This document shows, one piece after another, positions 27,106 to 34,295 of a stretch of DNA of 64,000 bases; position 1 is the stretch's first letter; each line of letters begins with the position of its first letter. This DNA is from Clostridiales bacterium (lineage in GTDB: Bacteria > Bacillota > Clostridia > Christensenellales > Pumilibacteraceae): NCBI GenBank assembly GCA_014799665.1, contig JAAVHP010000007.1, positions 121,784 to 185,783 on the forward strand. Direction: 5' to 3'. A program made the position numbers and the translations under genes. Under the pieces are notes generated by a model. That model saw nothing but the letters and a program-made list of their open reading frames with translations, was not told where the DNA came from and ran no database searches.

Positions 27106-28367
27106 TGGACGAAACGATGCAAGACCAAGAGAATACCGTTGTTACGTCCGATGAGAATTCCTCGGCGAACGGTTCGCAGTTCATTTTAGAAGTCAAAAAT
27201 CTAAAAAAATACTTTGTTGCCAAAAAGGAATGGAAGATACTTAAAACGCCCGTCGAAACGAAAGACGAGAGCTTAGTAACTATCCCTTCCGCCGAGCAAA
27301 CGGAAACGGCGGAGAACGGCGAACAAACCGAAACGATCGATAATGCGGAAGTGCCCGCACAAACGGACGAGCTTAAAGCCGAAGCCGAAGTAACGCCCGA
27401 GGACGGCGAAAACGAGAAGAAAACAGCCGAGCAAAAGCCTAAGTATAAGTATAAGCTTGCGCGGCAAATCACCTACGTTAAAGCGGTCAACGGCGTCAGC
27501 TTTACCATGTATCCCGGCGAAACGCTCGGCATAGTCGGCGAAAGTGGTTGCGGCAAGAGCACGATGGGCAGAAGCATTCTGCGCTTGCACGACATTACGG
27601 ACGGTCAGGTATTCTTTGACGGTACGGATATAACCAAGCTCAAACCGAACGAAATGCGCAAGTTCCGTACCAAAATGCAAATAATATTCCAGGACCCGTA
27701 CAGCAGTTTGCCGCCGCGCAGTCCCGTAGGCGACATTATAGGCGAAGCCGTTAAGGTCCATAAAATCGTGCCCAAGAACGAACAGCGCGATTACGTTATC
27801 GAGATCATGCGCAAGTGCGGTTTGCAGGATTTCTATTTCGACCGCTACCCGCACGAGTTCTCTGGCGGTCAGCGTCAGCGTATATGCATTGCTCGCGCGC
27901 TCGCGGTTAAGCCCAAATTCGTCGTTTGCGACGAGCCCGTATCGGCGCTCGACGTTTCGATCCAAGCTCAGGTCATCAACCTCTTGAAAGAGCTTCAACG
28001 CGATATGAACCTTACATATTTGTTCATCTCGCACGATTTGAGCGTAGTTCAGCACATTTCGGACAGGGTGGGCGTTATGTACCTCGGCAATTTCGTCGAG
28101 CTCGGTAACGAGAAGGAAATCTTCAATAACCCCATGCATCCGTACACGCACGCATTGCTTTCCGCCGTGCCCGTTCCCGATCCGCACTACAAGGGAAACC
28201 GCATAATACTCAGCGGCGACATTCCCAGCCCCGCGCATCCGCCCGAAGGCTGCAAGTTCCACACGCGTTGCTCGCGCTGTATGGAGGTTTGCAAGCACGT
28301 AGAGCCTAAGTTCAAGGACTACGGCAACGGACATTTCTGTGCGTGTCATTTATATCCGCAGGATTAA
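27105..28367 (+). CDS. oppF: Oligopeptide ABC transporter, ATPase subunit 2 with acidic insertion
   Basis: 420 residues, beginning at an ATG that shares its A with the oppD stop (TAATG). The usual OppF start ILEVKNLKKYF is present at 27-37. An insertion of about 65-70 residues (about 48-118) follows, rich in Glu, Thr and Ala with several TE(T)AE-type units. Then the family resumes at YVKAVNGVSFTMYPGETLG. Walker A is GESGCGKS (145-152), the Q-loop is IIFQDPYSSLPPR, the signature is FSGGQRQR and Walker B is FVVCDEPVSALD. The C-terminal oligopeptide/dipeptide region has a cysteine set (GCKFHTRCSRCMEVC and HFCACHL). In normal OppF the inserted position is a short surface loop, so the acidic insert probably projects from the ATPase. 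Confidence 0.92.
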   Translation: MDETMQDQENTVVTSDENSSANGSQFILEVKNLKKYFVAKKEWKILKTPVETKDESLVTIPSAEQTETAENGEQTETIDNAEVPAQTDELKAEAEVTPEDGENEKKTAEQKPKYKYKLARQITYVKAVNGVSFTMYPGETLGIVGESGCGKSTMGRSILRLHDITDGQVFFDGTDITKLKPNEMRKFRTKMQIIFQDPYSSLPPRSPVGDIIGEAVKVHKIVPKNEQRDYVIEIMRKCGLQDFYFDRYPHEFSGGQRQRICIARALAVKPKFVVCDEPVSALDVSIQAQVINLLKELQRDMNLTYLFISHDLSVVQHISDRVGVMYLGNFVELGNEKEIFNNPMHPYTHALLSAVPVPDPHYKGNRIILSGDIPSPAHPPEGCKFHTRCSRCMEVCKHVEPKFKDYGNGHFCACHLYPQD

Positions 28368-28377
28368 TTTTTAATTC

Positions 28378-28638
28378 ATGTCAAAAAAGAAGAAAAAATA
28401 CGATGACGACGACGGCAGAACAGTCGCCGATATGAACGTCGAAGGCTTGCCTTGGTATAGCCCCAATCGGGATAGAAAGGTGAGCGACGAGGATAAACCG
28501 ACCCGCAAGGAAACTTGGGCGATGATACGCGCTTGGTTCGCCGCATACGCGCCGCGCATACTTGCCGTGCTTATCGGTTTCGGCTTGACGGTTGGACTCA
28601 TCGTATGCTGGCTTAACGGCTGGTTCATTAACAAATAA
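28378..28638 (+). CDS. Small single-pass membrane protein ending the Opp operon
   Basis: 86 residues. A lysine run and aspartate run (KKKKKYDDDD) open a charged cytoplasmic N-terminal half; residues about 60-80 form one hydrophobic helix (ILAVLIGFGLTVGLIVCWLNG), followed by a short tail. It starts 10 bases after oppF and ends six bases before a strong terminator, so it is the last gene of the operon. I do not recognise the family. Size and place suggest an accessory subunit of the importer or of a neighbouring exported protein (inference). No ribosome binding site is obvious before the ATG, so it may depend on translation of oppF. Confidence 0.65.
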   Translation: MSKKKKKYDDDDGRTVADMNVEGLPWYSPNRDRKVSDEDKPTRKETWAMIRAWFAAYAPRILAVLIGFGLTVGLIVCWLNGWFINK

Positions 28639-28643
28639 GTTTG

Positions 28644-28688
28644 AAACGCACTTCGAAAGTTGATAATAGCTTTCGGGGTGCGTTTTTA
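28644..28688 (+). terminator. Intrinsic terminator of the protease-Opp operon
   Basis: AAACGCAC-TTCGAAAG on the left (28644-28659) pairs with CTTTCGGG-GTGCGTTT on the right, followed by TTTTTAT. A long GC-containing stem. Confidence 0.88.
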
Positions 28689-28704
28689 TATGCGATTAAG
28701 TTTT

Positions 28705-28838
28705 AAGGTTCCTTACTTTCTTATTCTAAAAGAAATGTTTGGAAATTATTACTGCCCATTAAAAACGTAAAAGTTTCTTGGTTACTTCTTTTCAAAGAAG
28801 TAACTTTTCTTGCATACTTCTTTCCAAAAAGAAGTATG
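28705..28838. repeat. Paired-hairpin intergenic repeat, copy A
   Basis: It begins AAGGTTCCTTACTTTCTTAT and ends with two adjacent inverted repeats: TTACTTCTTT (28782-28791) / AAAGAAGTAA (28794-28803), and CATACTTCTTT (28813-28823) / AAAGAAGTATG (28828-28838). The same order and wording recurs at 29993-30125, and the second hairpin recurs at 58444-58484. Non-coding. It lies between the Opp terminator and the esterase promoter. Confidence 0.75.
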
Positions 28839-28841
28839 GGC

Positions 28842-28870
28842 TTGACATTTCATTGGTTGTGTTGTAAAAT
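28842..28870 (+). promoter_or_regulatory. Promoter of the esterase gene
   Basis: TTGACA (28842-28847), 17-base spacer, TAAAAT (28865-28870), directly after repeat copy A. Confidence 0.82.
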
Positions 28871-28893
28871 GTTCGTAAAAGGAAGTAAAAAGC

Positions 28894-29958
28894 ATGGGCA
28901 AGAACAAAAAACGCTCAAAACAAGCCGATATTCTCGAAGAACCGATACGTGCCGAAACAAATAAGCTTATCGATCAGATAAATAACGACAAAGAGCTAAA
29001 CGGTTGGCAAAAACATAGACGCCGTCGTGCGGTCAAGAAAACGAAAGCGTTATTCCGCGCTATCGATATTCTTTTCAGTATGCCGCAAAATTCCTGCCCG
29101 TACGTAAAAAAATCCAACGAAGATAAAATTGAGTGTCAAGCTGATATAGTGTACGACGGCGGTGAAAGCGATATTTGCACGTTCGATATGTATAGAATAC
29201 CGACGAACGAGCCTCAGCCTGCCGTTATAATTATTCACGGCGGTGGATTCACGGCGGGCGATAAGAAGTACCGCAAGGGCAGGGCTAAGTTCCTCGCGCT
29301 CAATGGTTTTACCGTGTTTTGCATAAATTACGGGCTTGCGCCCGACTTTACTTTTCCGTCGCCCATACTCCATATTGTCGACGCCGCAAATTATATCCAC
29401 GCTCACGCCGAGAAATTCAATATCGACGCAAGCCGCATTATTCTGGACGGCGACAGCGCGGGCGCATACTATGCGGCATTGGTTGCATCGCTCAATAATA
29501 ACGAAAAGCTCAAAACTCGCATATCGCGTTCGCTCGACTTTAAAGCGTTCGGTGTATTGCTCAACTGCGGCATTTACGATATGGCAACCGTGCGAAAGGT
29601 GCGCGACCCGCTAGATATTGCGGACGGCGTTATTTTGAGCCTTACCGGTGCTAAGATTGATGAGTTCAACGACTACGAATACTCGGACTGTTGTATGCCG
29701 ATCGATTTTGTAAACAGCGATTTTCCGCCCACGTTCTTGATCTATTCCTCCGCCGATATATTTTGCCGCGGTCAGGGCGACGTTCTTAAAGAAAAACTCG
29801 ATAGCTGCGGCGTGTACTACGAGTATTACAACGCACGGCATATCACTTCCAACCATTGTTTCTCGCTCACGTGGAGTGGTGAGGACGCCGTCGCCGCAAA
29901 CGAGTTGATGCTGTCTTTTGCAAAACGCCTTGCCGGCGATAAAATCAAGTTTAAGTAA
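28894..29958 (+). CDS. Alpha/beta hydrolase, carboxylesterase type
   Basis: 354 residues; AAAGGAAG precedes the ATG. Residues 1-85 form a basic, helical N-terminal region. The hydrolase domain has the oxyanion-hole motif HGGGF (His 115) and the nucleophile elbow GDSAGA (Ser 188), typical of the hormone-sensitive-lipase / BD-FAE esterase group. SSADIFCRG probably supplies the Asp, and SNHCFSL near the C terminus the His. No signal peptide is seen, so it is probably cytoplasmic. It would hydrolyse short acyl or aryl esters, but the substrate is unknown. It has its own promoter and is flanked on both sides by copies of the paired-hairpin repeat. Confidence 0.8.
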   Translation: MGKNKKRSKQADILEEPIRAETNKLIDQINNDKELNGWQKHRRRRAVKKTKALFRAIDILFSMPQNSCPYVKKSNEDKIECQADIVYDGGESDICTFDMYRIPTNEPQPAVIIIHGGGFTAGDKKYRKGRAKFLALNGFTVFCINYGLAPDFTFPSPILHIVDAANYIHAHAEKFNIDASRIILDGDSAGAYYAALVASLNNNEKLKTRISRSLDFKAFGVLLNCGIYDMATVRKVRDPLDIADGVILSLTGAKIDEFNDYEYSDCCMPIDFVNSDFPPTFLIYSSADIFCRGQGDVLKEKLDSCGVYYEYYNARHITSNHCFSLTWSGEDAVAANELMLSFAKRLAGDKIKFK

Positions 29959-29992
29959 AAATAAAAGCTATTTTTAAAGCTAAACCCAACAT

Positions 29993-30125
29993 AAGGTTTC
30001 TTACTTTCTTATTTAAAAAGAACCGTTAGGTATTTTTATTGTGCATAAAATAACATAAAAGTTTCTTGGTTACTTCTTTTCAAAGAAGTGACTTTCTTGC
30101 CTACTTCTTTCCAAAAAGAAGTAGG
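29993..30125. repeat. Paired-hairpin intergenic repeat, copy B
   Basis: Begins AAGGTTTCTTACTTTCTTAT and carries TTACTTCTTT (30070-30079) / AAAGAAGTGA (30082-30091) and CCTACTTCTTT (30100-30110) / AAAGAAGTAGG (30115-30125). It matches copy A over most of its length and lies after the esterase stop, before mrp. The hairpins might act as weak terminators, though T runs after them are short. Confidence 0.75.
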
Positions 30126-30131
30126 TTTTAG

Positions 30132-30160
30132 TTGCTTTTGGTACGGTTTAATGATAGAAT
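30132..30160 (+). promoter_or_regulatory. Probable promoter of mrp
   Basis: TTGCTT (30132-30137), 17-base spacer, TAGAAT (30155-30160). A moderate match, which leaves a leader of about 78 bases with AGGTGA before the ATG. Confidence 0.5.
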
Positions 30161-30244
30161 AGGTATAACCGCGAAAGAGGTCGGCGAAAATTCAAAATAT
30201 GCCGACGATCATACTAATTCGGTTATTATACGGTAGGTGAATAT

Positions 30245-31090
30245 ATGAGTAATTGCAGTCACGATTGTTCGAGCTGTTCGCAAAGCTGCGGCGACAGAAA
30301 AGACGACGCGCCTAAGTTCGACAAGCCGCACGAGCTGTCGCGCATCAAGCGCGTAATAGCCGTAGTGAGCGGCAAGGGTGGCGTGGGTAAATCGTCCGTC
30401 ACTTCGCTTTTGGCGGCGACCATGAACAAAAAAGGCTATAAATGCGCCATTCTCGACGCAGATATAACAGGCGCGTCCATTCCCAAAATGTTCGGCGTCA
30501 GCGGCGAGCTTGCAGGCGATCAGAACGGCATTTATCCCGCCGAAACGTCTAAGGGTATACGCATTATATCGTCAAACCTTTTGCTGGAAAACGAAACCGA
30601 TCCCATCGTTTGGCGCGGACCCGTTATCGCAGGCATGGTCAAGCAGTTCTGGACGGACGTTATTTGGGGTGACGTAGACTATATGTTTATTGACTGCCCG
30701 CCTGGAACAGGCGACGTGCCTCTTACCGTTTTTCAGTCGATCAAAGTTGACGGCATTGTGATAGTCACAACGCCGCAGGAGCTTGTGTCCATGATAGTCG
30801 AAAAGGCTGTCAACATGGCAAACCTTATGAAGATACCTGTACTCGGTATCGTCGAGAACATGAGCTACGTGCTGTGCCCGCACTGCAACGACAAGATAAC
30901 ACTTTTCGGCGACGGCGAAGCTACGGCGCGCGTCGCGCAAAAATTTGGTCTGCCGTTATTGGCGCAGATCCCGTACGATAAAAATCTCGTCCAAGCCGCC
31001 GACAGCGGCAAGCTCGACGAAACGACTGTCGATTACGCGAACGCCGCCGTCGATATCTTGGAAAGCGGCTTGCCCGTAAGTAAGCATTAG
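30245..31090 (+). CDS. mrp: Mrp/NBP35-type P-loop ATPase, iron-sulfur carrier
   Basis: 281 residues. The Walker A box is the deviant SGKGGVGKSS (42-51). The Mrp phrases DADITGASIPKMFG, DCPPGTGD and VTTPQELVS are all present. An N-terminal cysteine cluster (Cys 4, 8, 11, 15) resembles the extension of NBP35-type proteins, and the conserved CPHC pair lies at 211-214 in the segment ENMSYVLCPHC. Proteins of this family carry 4Fe-4S clusters and help load them onto target enzymes in the cytoplasm. Nearby clients could include the desulfidase-type enzyme at 3280 (inference). It meets the convergent glycosylase gene tail to tail with a 4-base overlap and has no terminator of its own. Confidence 0.9.
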   Translation: MSNCSHDCSSCSQSCGDRKDDAPKFDKPHELSRIKRVIAVVSGKGGVGKSSVTSLLAATMNKKGYKCAILDADITGASIPKMFGVSGELAGDQNGIYPAETSKGIRIISSNLLLENETDPIVWRGPVIAGMVKQFWTDVIWGDVDYMFIDCPPGTGDVPLTVFQSIKVDGIVIVTTPQELVSMIVEKAVNMANLMKIPVLGIVENMSYVLCPHCNDKITLFGDGEATARVAQKFGLPLLAQIPYDKNLVQAADSGKLDETTVDYANAAVDILESGLPVSKH

Positions 31091-31605
31091 TCTTGCGGGA
31101 TATTAGCAAGAACGGAGTACTTCGAGATAAGCGCGTCGAGCGAAGTCGCGCAGTTCAGCGGACTTGTGGACGGCAGCGCTTGCGCGTTTCGAACGATCGA
31201 ATTATCGACTGTTTTTGCGTATTTTTTGAGCAGCTTAAACGCCGCGCCGCCCGTCGTGTAAATTCGTTTAATAGACGGATAACAGGCGAGTAAGTCCACT
31301 ATATCGTTAAATTCCACGTTTGTTATCGTGCTGTCCGCCGCGCCGATAATATCGCAGCTGTAAATCACGTCCCAAAGCGCAATGCCGTGATCGAGCGCAA
31401 GTTTGGACCTTTCGGCTGTATCGGTTGAATAGTTTTCGTTAAACACAGCGGCAAGCACACGCCAAAACCTGTTTTGCGGATGCGCGTAGTAGAACGAAGC
31501 TTCTACCGATTTGGGCGAGAGCATAGAGCCGAGTACGAGCGTATGGCAATGTTCGTCGATAAGCGGCGGAACTGAGTCGTGGGTTGCGTGTCTTGCGTTT
31601 TGCAT
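31087..31605 (-). CDS. DNA-deoxyinosine glycosylase-type uracil-DNA glycosylase family protein
   Basis: 172 residues on the minus strand. The N-terminal motif LVLGSMLSPKSVEASFYYAHPQNRFW (given as the block around residues 24-49; key part FYYAHPQNRFW) is that of bacterial proteins annotated as DNA-deoxyinosine glycosylase within the UDG fold. Later comes a W-D-V-I block (ALWDVIYSCD) and the C-terminal P-S-T-S-P loop (ALPSTSPLNCA), corresponding to the base-flipping region. It would remove deaminated bases from DNA. I chose ATG 31605 because it is the predicted transcription start; the alternative GTG at 31620 lies upstream of the -10 box. There is no Shine-Dalgarno sequence, so the mRNA is probably leaderless. 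It overlaps the mrp end by 4 bases. Confidence 0.8.
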   Translation of the reverse strand: MQNARHATHDSVPPLIDEHCHTLVLGSMLSPKSVEASFYYAHPQNRFWRVLAAVFNENYSTDTAERSKLALDHGIALWDVIYSCDIIGAADSTITNVEFNDIVDLLACYPSIKRIYTTGGAAFKLLKKYAKTVDNSIVRNAQALPSTSPLNCATSLDALISKYSVLANIPQD

Positions 31606-31611
31606 AGCTAT

Positions 31612-31640
31612 ATTATACACGGCTTTTTACGGAAAGTAAA
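31612..31640 (-). promoter_or_regulatory. Promoter of the glycosylase gene, start site on the ATG
   Basis: On the minus strand, TTTACT (31640-31635), 17-base spacer, TATAAT (31617-31612). The predicted +1 is 31605, the A of the ATG. It overlaps the leader of the divergent acetyltransferase gene. Confidence 0.65.
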
Positions 31641-31656
31641 CAAGGAACATACATTT

Positions 31657-32274
31657 ATGAACGAAAAAGAAAAAATGCTAGCGGGCAAAATATATGACCC
31701 TAGCGATCCTCAGCTGTTACCGCTTAGGCAGAAAGCGCATATTTTATGCAAGCGCTATAACGATACCGTAGAGACGCAGGAGAGCGAGCGCAAGGCGATA
31801 CTCGACGAGCTTTTGCCCAATCGCGGCGACGGCGCGTACCTTCAAGGGCCGATATTTTTCGATTACGGTGTTTTCACATCGGTCGGCAAAAACTTTTACG
31901 CAAACTTTAATTTCACAGTGCTCGACGTATGTCCCGTCACGATCGGCGACAATGTTTTTATCGGCCCCAACGTGTCCATACTTTCGCCCAAGCATCCGCT
32001 CTGTTACGAGGACAGAAACCCCTACGTCAACGCACGCGGCGTGGTTACCGATAAGGAATACGGCGCGCCCATTACGATCGGTGATAACTGCTGGATAGCG
32101 GGTAACGTAACTATCCTCGCGGGCGCTAAAATAGGCGAGGGCTGCGTTATCGGCGCGGGCTCGGTGGTAACGGGCGAGATTCCGCCTAACAGCTTGGCTT
32201 ACGGCAACCCTTGCCGTGTCGCGCGCAAAATAAGCGAGACCGATCGGCTTGAAAATAAGAAAGAGCTTTTCTAA
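31657..32274 (+). CDS. Maltose/galactoside O-acetyltransferase family protein
   Basis: 205 residues; I chose ATG 31657, eight bases after AAGGAA, because the family N terminus (MNEKEKMLAGKIYDPSDPQL, close to M-x-E-K-E-K-M-x-A-G-x-x-Y) starts here. The middle is the substrate-binding part (GPIFFDYGVFTSVGKNFYAN) and the C-terminal half is a left-handed beta-helix of hexapeptide repeats (ITIGDNCWIAGNVTILAGAK; IGEGCVIGAGSVVT) ending with NSLAYGNPCRVARKI. The active-site His lies in SILSPKHPL. It transfers acetyl from acetyl-CoA to a sugar hydroxyl in the cytoplasm. The acceptor cannot be told from sequence. It is divergent from the glycosylase gene. Confidence 0.88.
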   Translation: MNEKEKMLAGKIYDPSDPQLLPLRQKAHILCKRYNDTVETQESERKAILDELLPNRGDGAYLQGPIFFDYGVFTSVGKNFYANFNFTVLDVCPVTIGDNVFIGPNVSILSPKHPLCYEDRNPYVNARGVVTDKEYGAPITIGDNCWIAGNVTILAGAKIGEGCVIGAGSVVTGEIPPNSLAYGNPCRVARKISETDRLENKKELF

Positions 32275-32315
32275 GCTTTGTATAGAAATTAATAATAACA
32301 TTTTCCGGAGGAATT

Positions 32316-33464
32316 ATGTCTAACATTACAAAAAGCATTAAGTACGTCGGCGTCAACGATAAGACGATCGACCTGTTCGAGGGGCAGTACGTTGTGCCGA
32401 ACGGCATTTCTTACAATTCGTACGTACTCATCGACGATAAGATCGCCGTATTCGATACGGTCGATAAGCGCAAGACCGACGAATGGCTTGCCAATCTCGA
32501 AGTAACGCTCGGCGGGCGCAACCCCGACTATCTCATTATTTCGCACATGGAACCCGACCACTCGTCGAGTATCCGCTCGTTCCTGAGTAAGTACCCTAAG
32601 ACGGTAGCAGTCGGGAACGAAAAGACCTTCGGCATAGCCGAGCGGTTTTTCGGCAAGCTGATAGAGAATAAGCACGTAGTCAAGGAAGGCGACGAGCTCT
32701 CGCTCGGCAAGCACGTTTTGAAATTCGTTTTCGCGCCCATGGTGCATTGGCCCGAGGTAATGTTCACGTACGAAAAGACGGAGAAGGTTTTGTTCTCTGC
32801 GGACGCGTTCGGCAAGTTCGGCGCACTCGATGCGGACGAGGACTGGGCGTGCGAGGCGAGAAGATACTACTTTAACATAGTCGGCAAGTACGGAACGACA
32901 GTTCAAGCCGTGCTTAAAAAAGCCGCCGCGCTTGATATTTCGATCATCTGCCCGTTGCACGGTCCCGTGCTCACCGAAAACCTCGGTTACTATATCGATA
33001 AATACAATACTTGGAGCACGTACACTCCCGAGGATAAGGGCGTAACGATAGCGTACGCGTCGATATACGGCAATACTGCCGCCGCAGCGCAAAAGCTCGC
33101 CGAGCTTCTCACGGCAAAGGGCGTAAAAGCGTCGGTTTTCGATCTTGCGCGTTGCGATATGGCGGAAGCGGTCGAGGACGCATTCCGTTACGACAGGCTC
33201 GTCACAGCCGGTATAACGTATGACGGCGCGATCATGCCCGTAATGGAAACGTTCATCAATAAGCTTAAAGCAAAGAACTACCAAAACCGCAAGATCGCGT
33301 TTATCGAGAACGGCAGCTGGGCACCCGCCGCAGCTAAGACCATGCGCACTATGTTCGAGGCTATGAAAAACATTTCGTTTGCCGAAACCGTAGTTACCGT
33401 CAAGTCCGCGCTGGAAAGCGAAGCCGAAAAGCAGCTCGAAGCGCTTGCCACCGAGCTTGCATAA
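32316..33464 (+). CDS. Flavodiiron protein (A-type flavoprotein), O2/NO reductase
   Basis: 382 residues; GGAGGA precedes the ATG. The N-terminal metallo-beta-lactamase-like domain has the diiron ligand motif HMEPDH (His 77, Glu 79, Asp 81, His 82). The later ligands appear in MVHWPEVM (His), FSADAFGKFG (Asp) and ICPLHGPV (His), so the diiron site looks complete. The C-terminal flavodoxin domain begins near residue 245 with ASIYGNTAAAA. Such enzymes reduce oxygen to water or nitric oxide to N2O in anaerobes, fed by rubredoxin or similar donors. No rubredoxin gene or fused rubredoxin domain is visible here. It is followed by a strong terminator. Confidence 0.92.
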   Translation: MSNITKSIKYVGVNDKTIDLFEGQYVVPNGISYNSYVLIDDKIAVFDTVDKRKTDEWLANLEVTLGGRNPDYLIISHMEPDHSSSIRSFLSKYPKTVAVGNEKTFGIAERFFGKLIENKHVVKEGDELSLGKHVLKFVFAPMVHWPEVMFTYEKTEKVLFSADAFGKFGALDADEDWACEARRYYFNIVGKYGTTVQAVLKKAAALDISIICPLHGPVLTENLGYYIDKYNTWSTYTPEDKGVTIAYASIYGNTAAAAQKLAELLTAKGVKASVFDLARCDMAEAVEDAFRYDRLVTAGITYDGAIMPVMETFINKLKAKNYQNRKIAFIENGSWAPAAAKTMRTMFEAMKNISFAETVVTVKSALESEAEKQLEALATELA

Positions 33465-33483
33465 TTAATTATCGTAATAAATT

Positions 33484-33511
33484 AACGCACCCGTAAAAAC
33501 GGGTGCGTTTT
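33484..33511 (+). terminator. Intrinsic terminator after the flavodiiron gene
   Basis: AACGCACCCGT, loop AAA, AACGGGTGCGTT, then TTT. An 11-base GC-rich stem. Confidence 0.9.
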
Positions 33512-33549
33512 GATTTGAAAATTATTTTTTCTCAATCCCCGAAAAATCC

Positions 33550-33578
33550 TTGACATATCTTAAAGTATGTGTTAATAT
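33550..33578 (+). promoter_or_regulatory. Promoter of tRNA-Lys
   Basis: TTGACA (33550-33555), 17-base spacer, TAATAT (33573-33578). Confidence 0.75.
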
Positions 33579-33592
33579 ATCTATGCTCTTAT

Positions 33593-33668
33593 GCATCCTT
33601 AGCTCAGTTGGTAGAGCAACTGACTCTTAATCAGTGGGTCCGGAGTTCGAGTCTCCGAGGGTGTACCA
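33593..33668 (+). tRNA. tRNA-Lys (anticodon CTT)
   Basis: Acceptor GCATCCT pairs with AGGGTGT (33658-33664), then A and encoded CCA. Anticodon stem ACTGA/TCAGT with loop CTCTTAA gives CTT. The D arm is AGCTCAGTTGGTAGAGC and the T loop is TTCGAGT. Confidence 0.94.
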
Positions 33669-33711
33669 AAACAAATAATCCTGCTACAATAGTAGCAGGG
33701 TTATTTGTTTT
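33669..33711 (+). terminator. Intrinsic terminator after tRNA-Lys
   Basis: AAACAAATAATCCTGCTA on the left and TAGCAGGGTTATTTGTTT on the right, loop CAATAG. The right arm ends in a short T run. Confidence 0.8.
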
Positions 33712-33712
33712 G

Positions 33713-33815
33713 TACATTTGCGTAGTGAAATGTCACCCGCGAGTTCCGCGGGCAATCTCCGAGGGCGGGTTATTACTCCGCATAGAGGGGGACATTTTTA
33801 GTGGTACACCTCGAA
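33713..33815. other. tRNA-Lys-derived debris downstream of the tRNA
   Basis: Non-coding stretch. Around 33741-33771 the words GAGTTC and ATCTCCGAGGG echo the T arm and 3' acceptor of tRNA-Lys with an inserted CGCGGGCA-like block. Near 33803-33815, GGTACACCTCGAAC echoes the inverted 3' end of the same tRNA. A perfect CCCGCG/CGCGGG inverted repeat is included. The similarity is partial. Confidence 0.35.
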
Positions 33816-33873
33816 CAATAATAAGCAGTAATAAAATTTTTTGAAAATCATTGCAAAAACGGCGTTATTTTTG

Positions 33874-33902
33874 TTGACAAAATTTTCTGTTTATAGTATA
33901 TT
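33874..33902 (+). promoter_or_regulatory. Promoter of the Met-Asp-Phe-Thr tRNA cluster
   Basis: TTGACA (33874-33879), 17-base spacer, TATATT (33897-33902). Confidence 0.82.
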
Positions 33903-33926
33903 ATTAAAGCTAAGCACATGGGTTAT

Positions 33927-34003
33927 GGACCTTTAGCTCAGTTGGTTAGAGCAACCGGCTCATAACCGGTTTGTCCGGGGTTCAAGTCCCTGAAGGTCCA
34001 CCA
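33927..34003 (+). tRNA. tRNA with CAT anticodon (elongator Met, or Ile2 if lysidine-modified)
   Basis: Acceptor GGACCTT pairs with AAGGTCC (33993-33999), then A and CCA. Anticodon stem CCGG with loop CTCATAA gives CAT. The paired acceptor top excludes initiator tRNA. The acceptor and D-arm wording resembles both elongator Met and Ile2 tRNAs of Bacillota, so its identity stays open. Confidence 0.9.
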
Positions 34004-34009
34004 ATTTGT

Positions 34010-34086
34010 GGCCCGGTAGTACAGTTGGTTAGTACGCCAGCCTGTCACGCTGGAGGTCGAGGGTTCAAGCCCCTTCCGGGTCGCCA
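34010..34086 (+). tRNA. tRNA-Asp (anticodon GTC)
   Basis: Acceptor GGCCCGG pairs with CCGGGTC (34076-34082), discriminator G, CCA. Anticodon loop CTGTCAC gives GTC. It lies 6 bases after the CAT tRNA. Confidence 0.94.
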
Positions 34087-34093
34087 AACTTTT

Positions 34094-34169
34094 GCCTCGG
34101 TAGCTCAGTCGGTAGAGCAAGGGACTGAAAATCCCTGTGTCGGTGGTTCGATTCCGCCCCGAGGCACCA
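34094..34169 (+). tRNA. tRNA-Phe (anticodon GAA)
   Basis: Acceptor GCCTCGG pairs with CCGAGGC (34159-34165), then A and CCA. Anticodon stem AGGGA/TCCCT with loop CTGAAAA gives GAA. Confidence 0.94.
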
Positions 34170-34185
34170 CAATCTATTTGACTGC

Positions 34186-34261
34186 GCCGAAGTAGCTCAA
34201 TCGGTAGAGCAACTGACTTGTAATCAGTAGGTTGCGGGTTCAAGTCCCATCTTCGGCTCCA
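34186..34261 (+). tRNA. tRNA-Thr (anticodon TGT)
   Basis: Acceptor GCCGAAG pairs with CTTCGGC (34251-34257), discriminator T, CCA. Anticodon stem ACTGA/TCAGT with loop CTTGTAA gives TGT. Its 3' end and terminator are duplicated further downstream at 34409-34460. Confidence 0.94.
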
Positions 34262-34295
34262 AAGCCCCCTTTTTAGGGGGCTTTTGTCGGTAAAA
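34243..34295 (+). repeat. Direct repeat, copy 1: tRNA-Thr 3' end plus terminator
   Basis: 53 bases from AGTCCCATCTTCGGCTCC through the terminator hairpin to GTCGGTAAAA. Copy 2 at 34409-34460 is identical except for one missing A (CCAAAGCC against CCAAGCC). Confidence 0.9.
34262..34285 (+). terminator. Intrinsic terminator of the tRNA cluster
   Basis: AAGCCCCCT, loop TTTT, AGGGGGCTT, then TT. A near-identical copy lies at about 34427-34450. Confidence 0.85.

Noticed and set aside
26733..27154. Frames on both strands over the oppD tail (Val/Phe-rich and Arg-rich proteins)
   Set aside because: They result from the repetitive Lys/Ala/Thr codons of the oppD tail read in other frames.
31618..31620. 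GTG start for the DNA glycosylase
   Set aside because: It lies upstream of the -10 box of the only visible promoter; the ATG at 31605 matches the family start.
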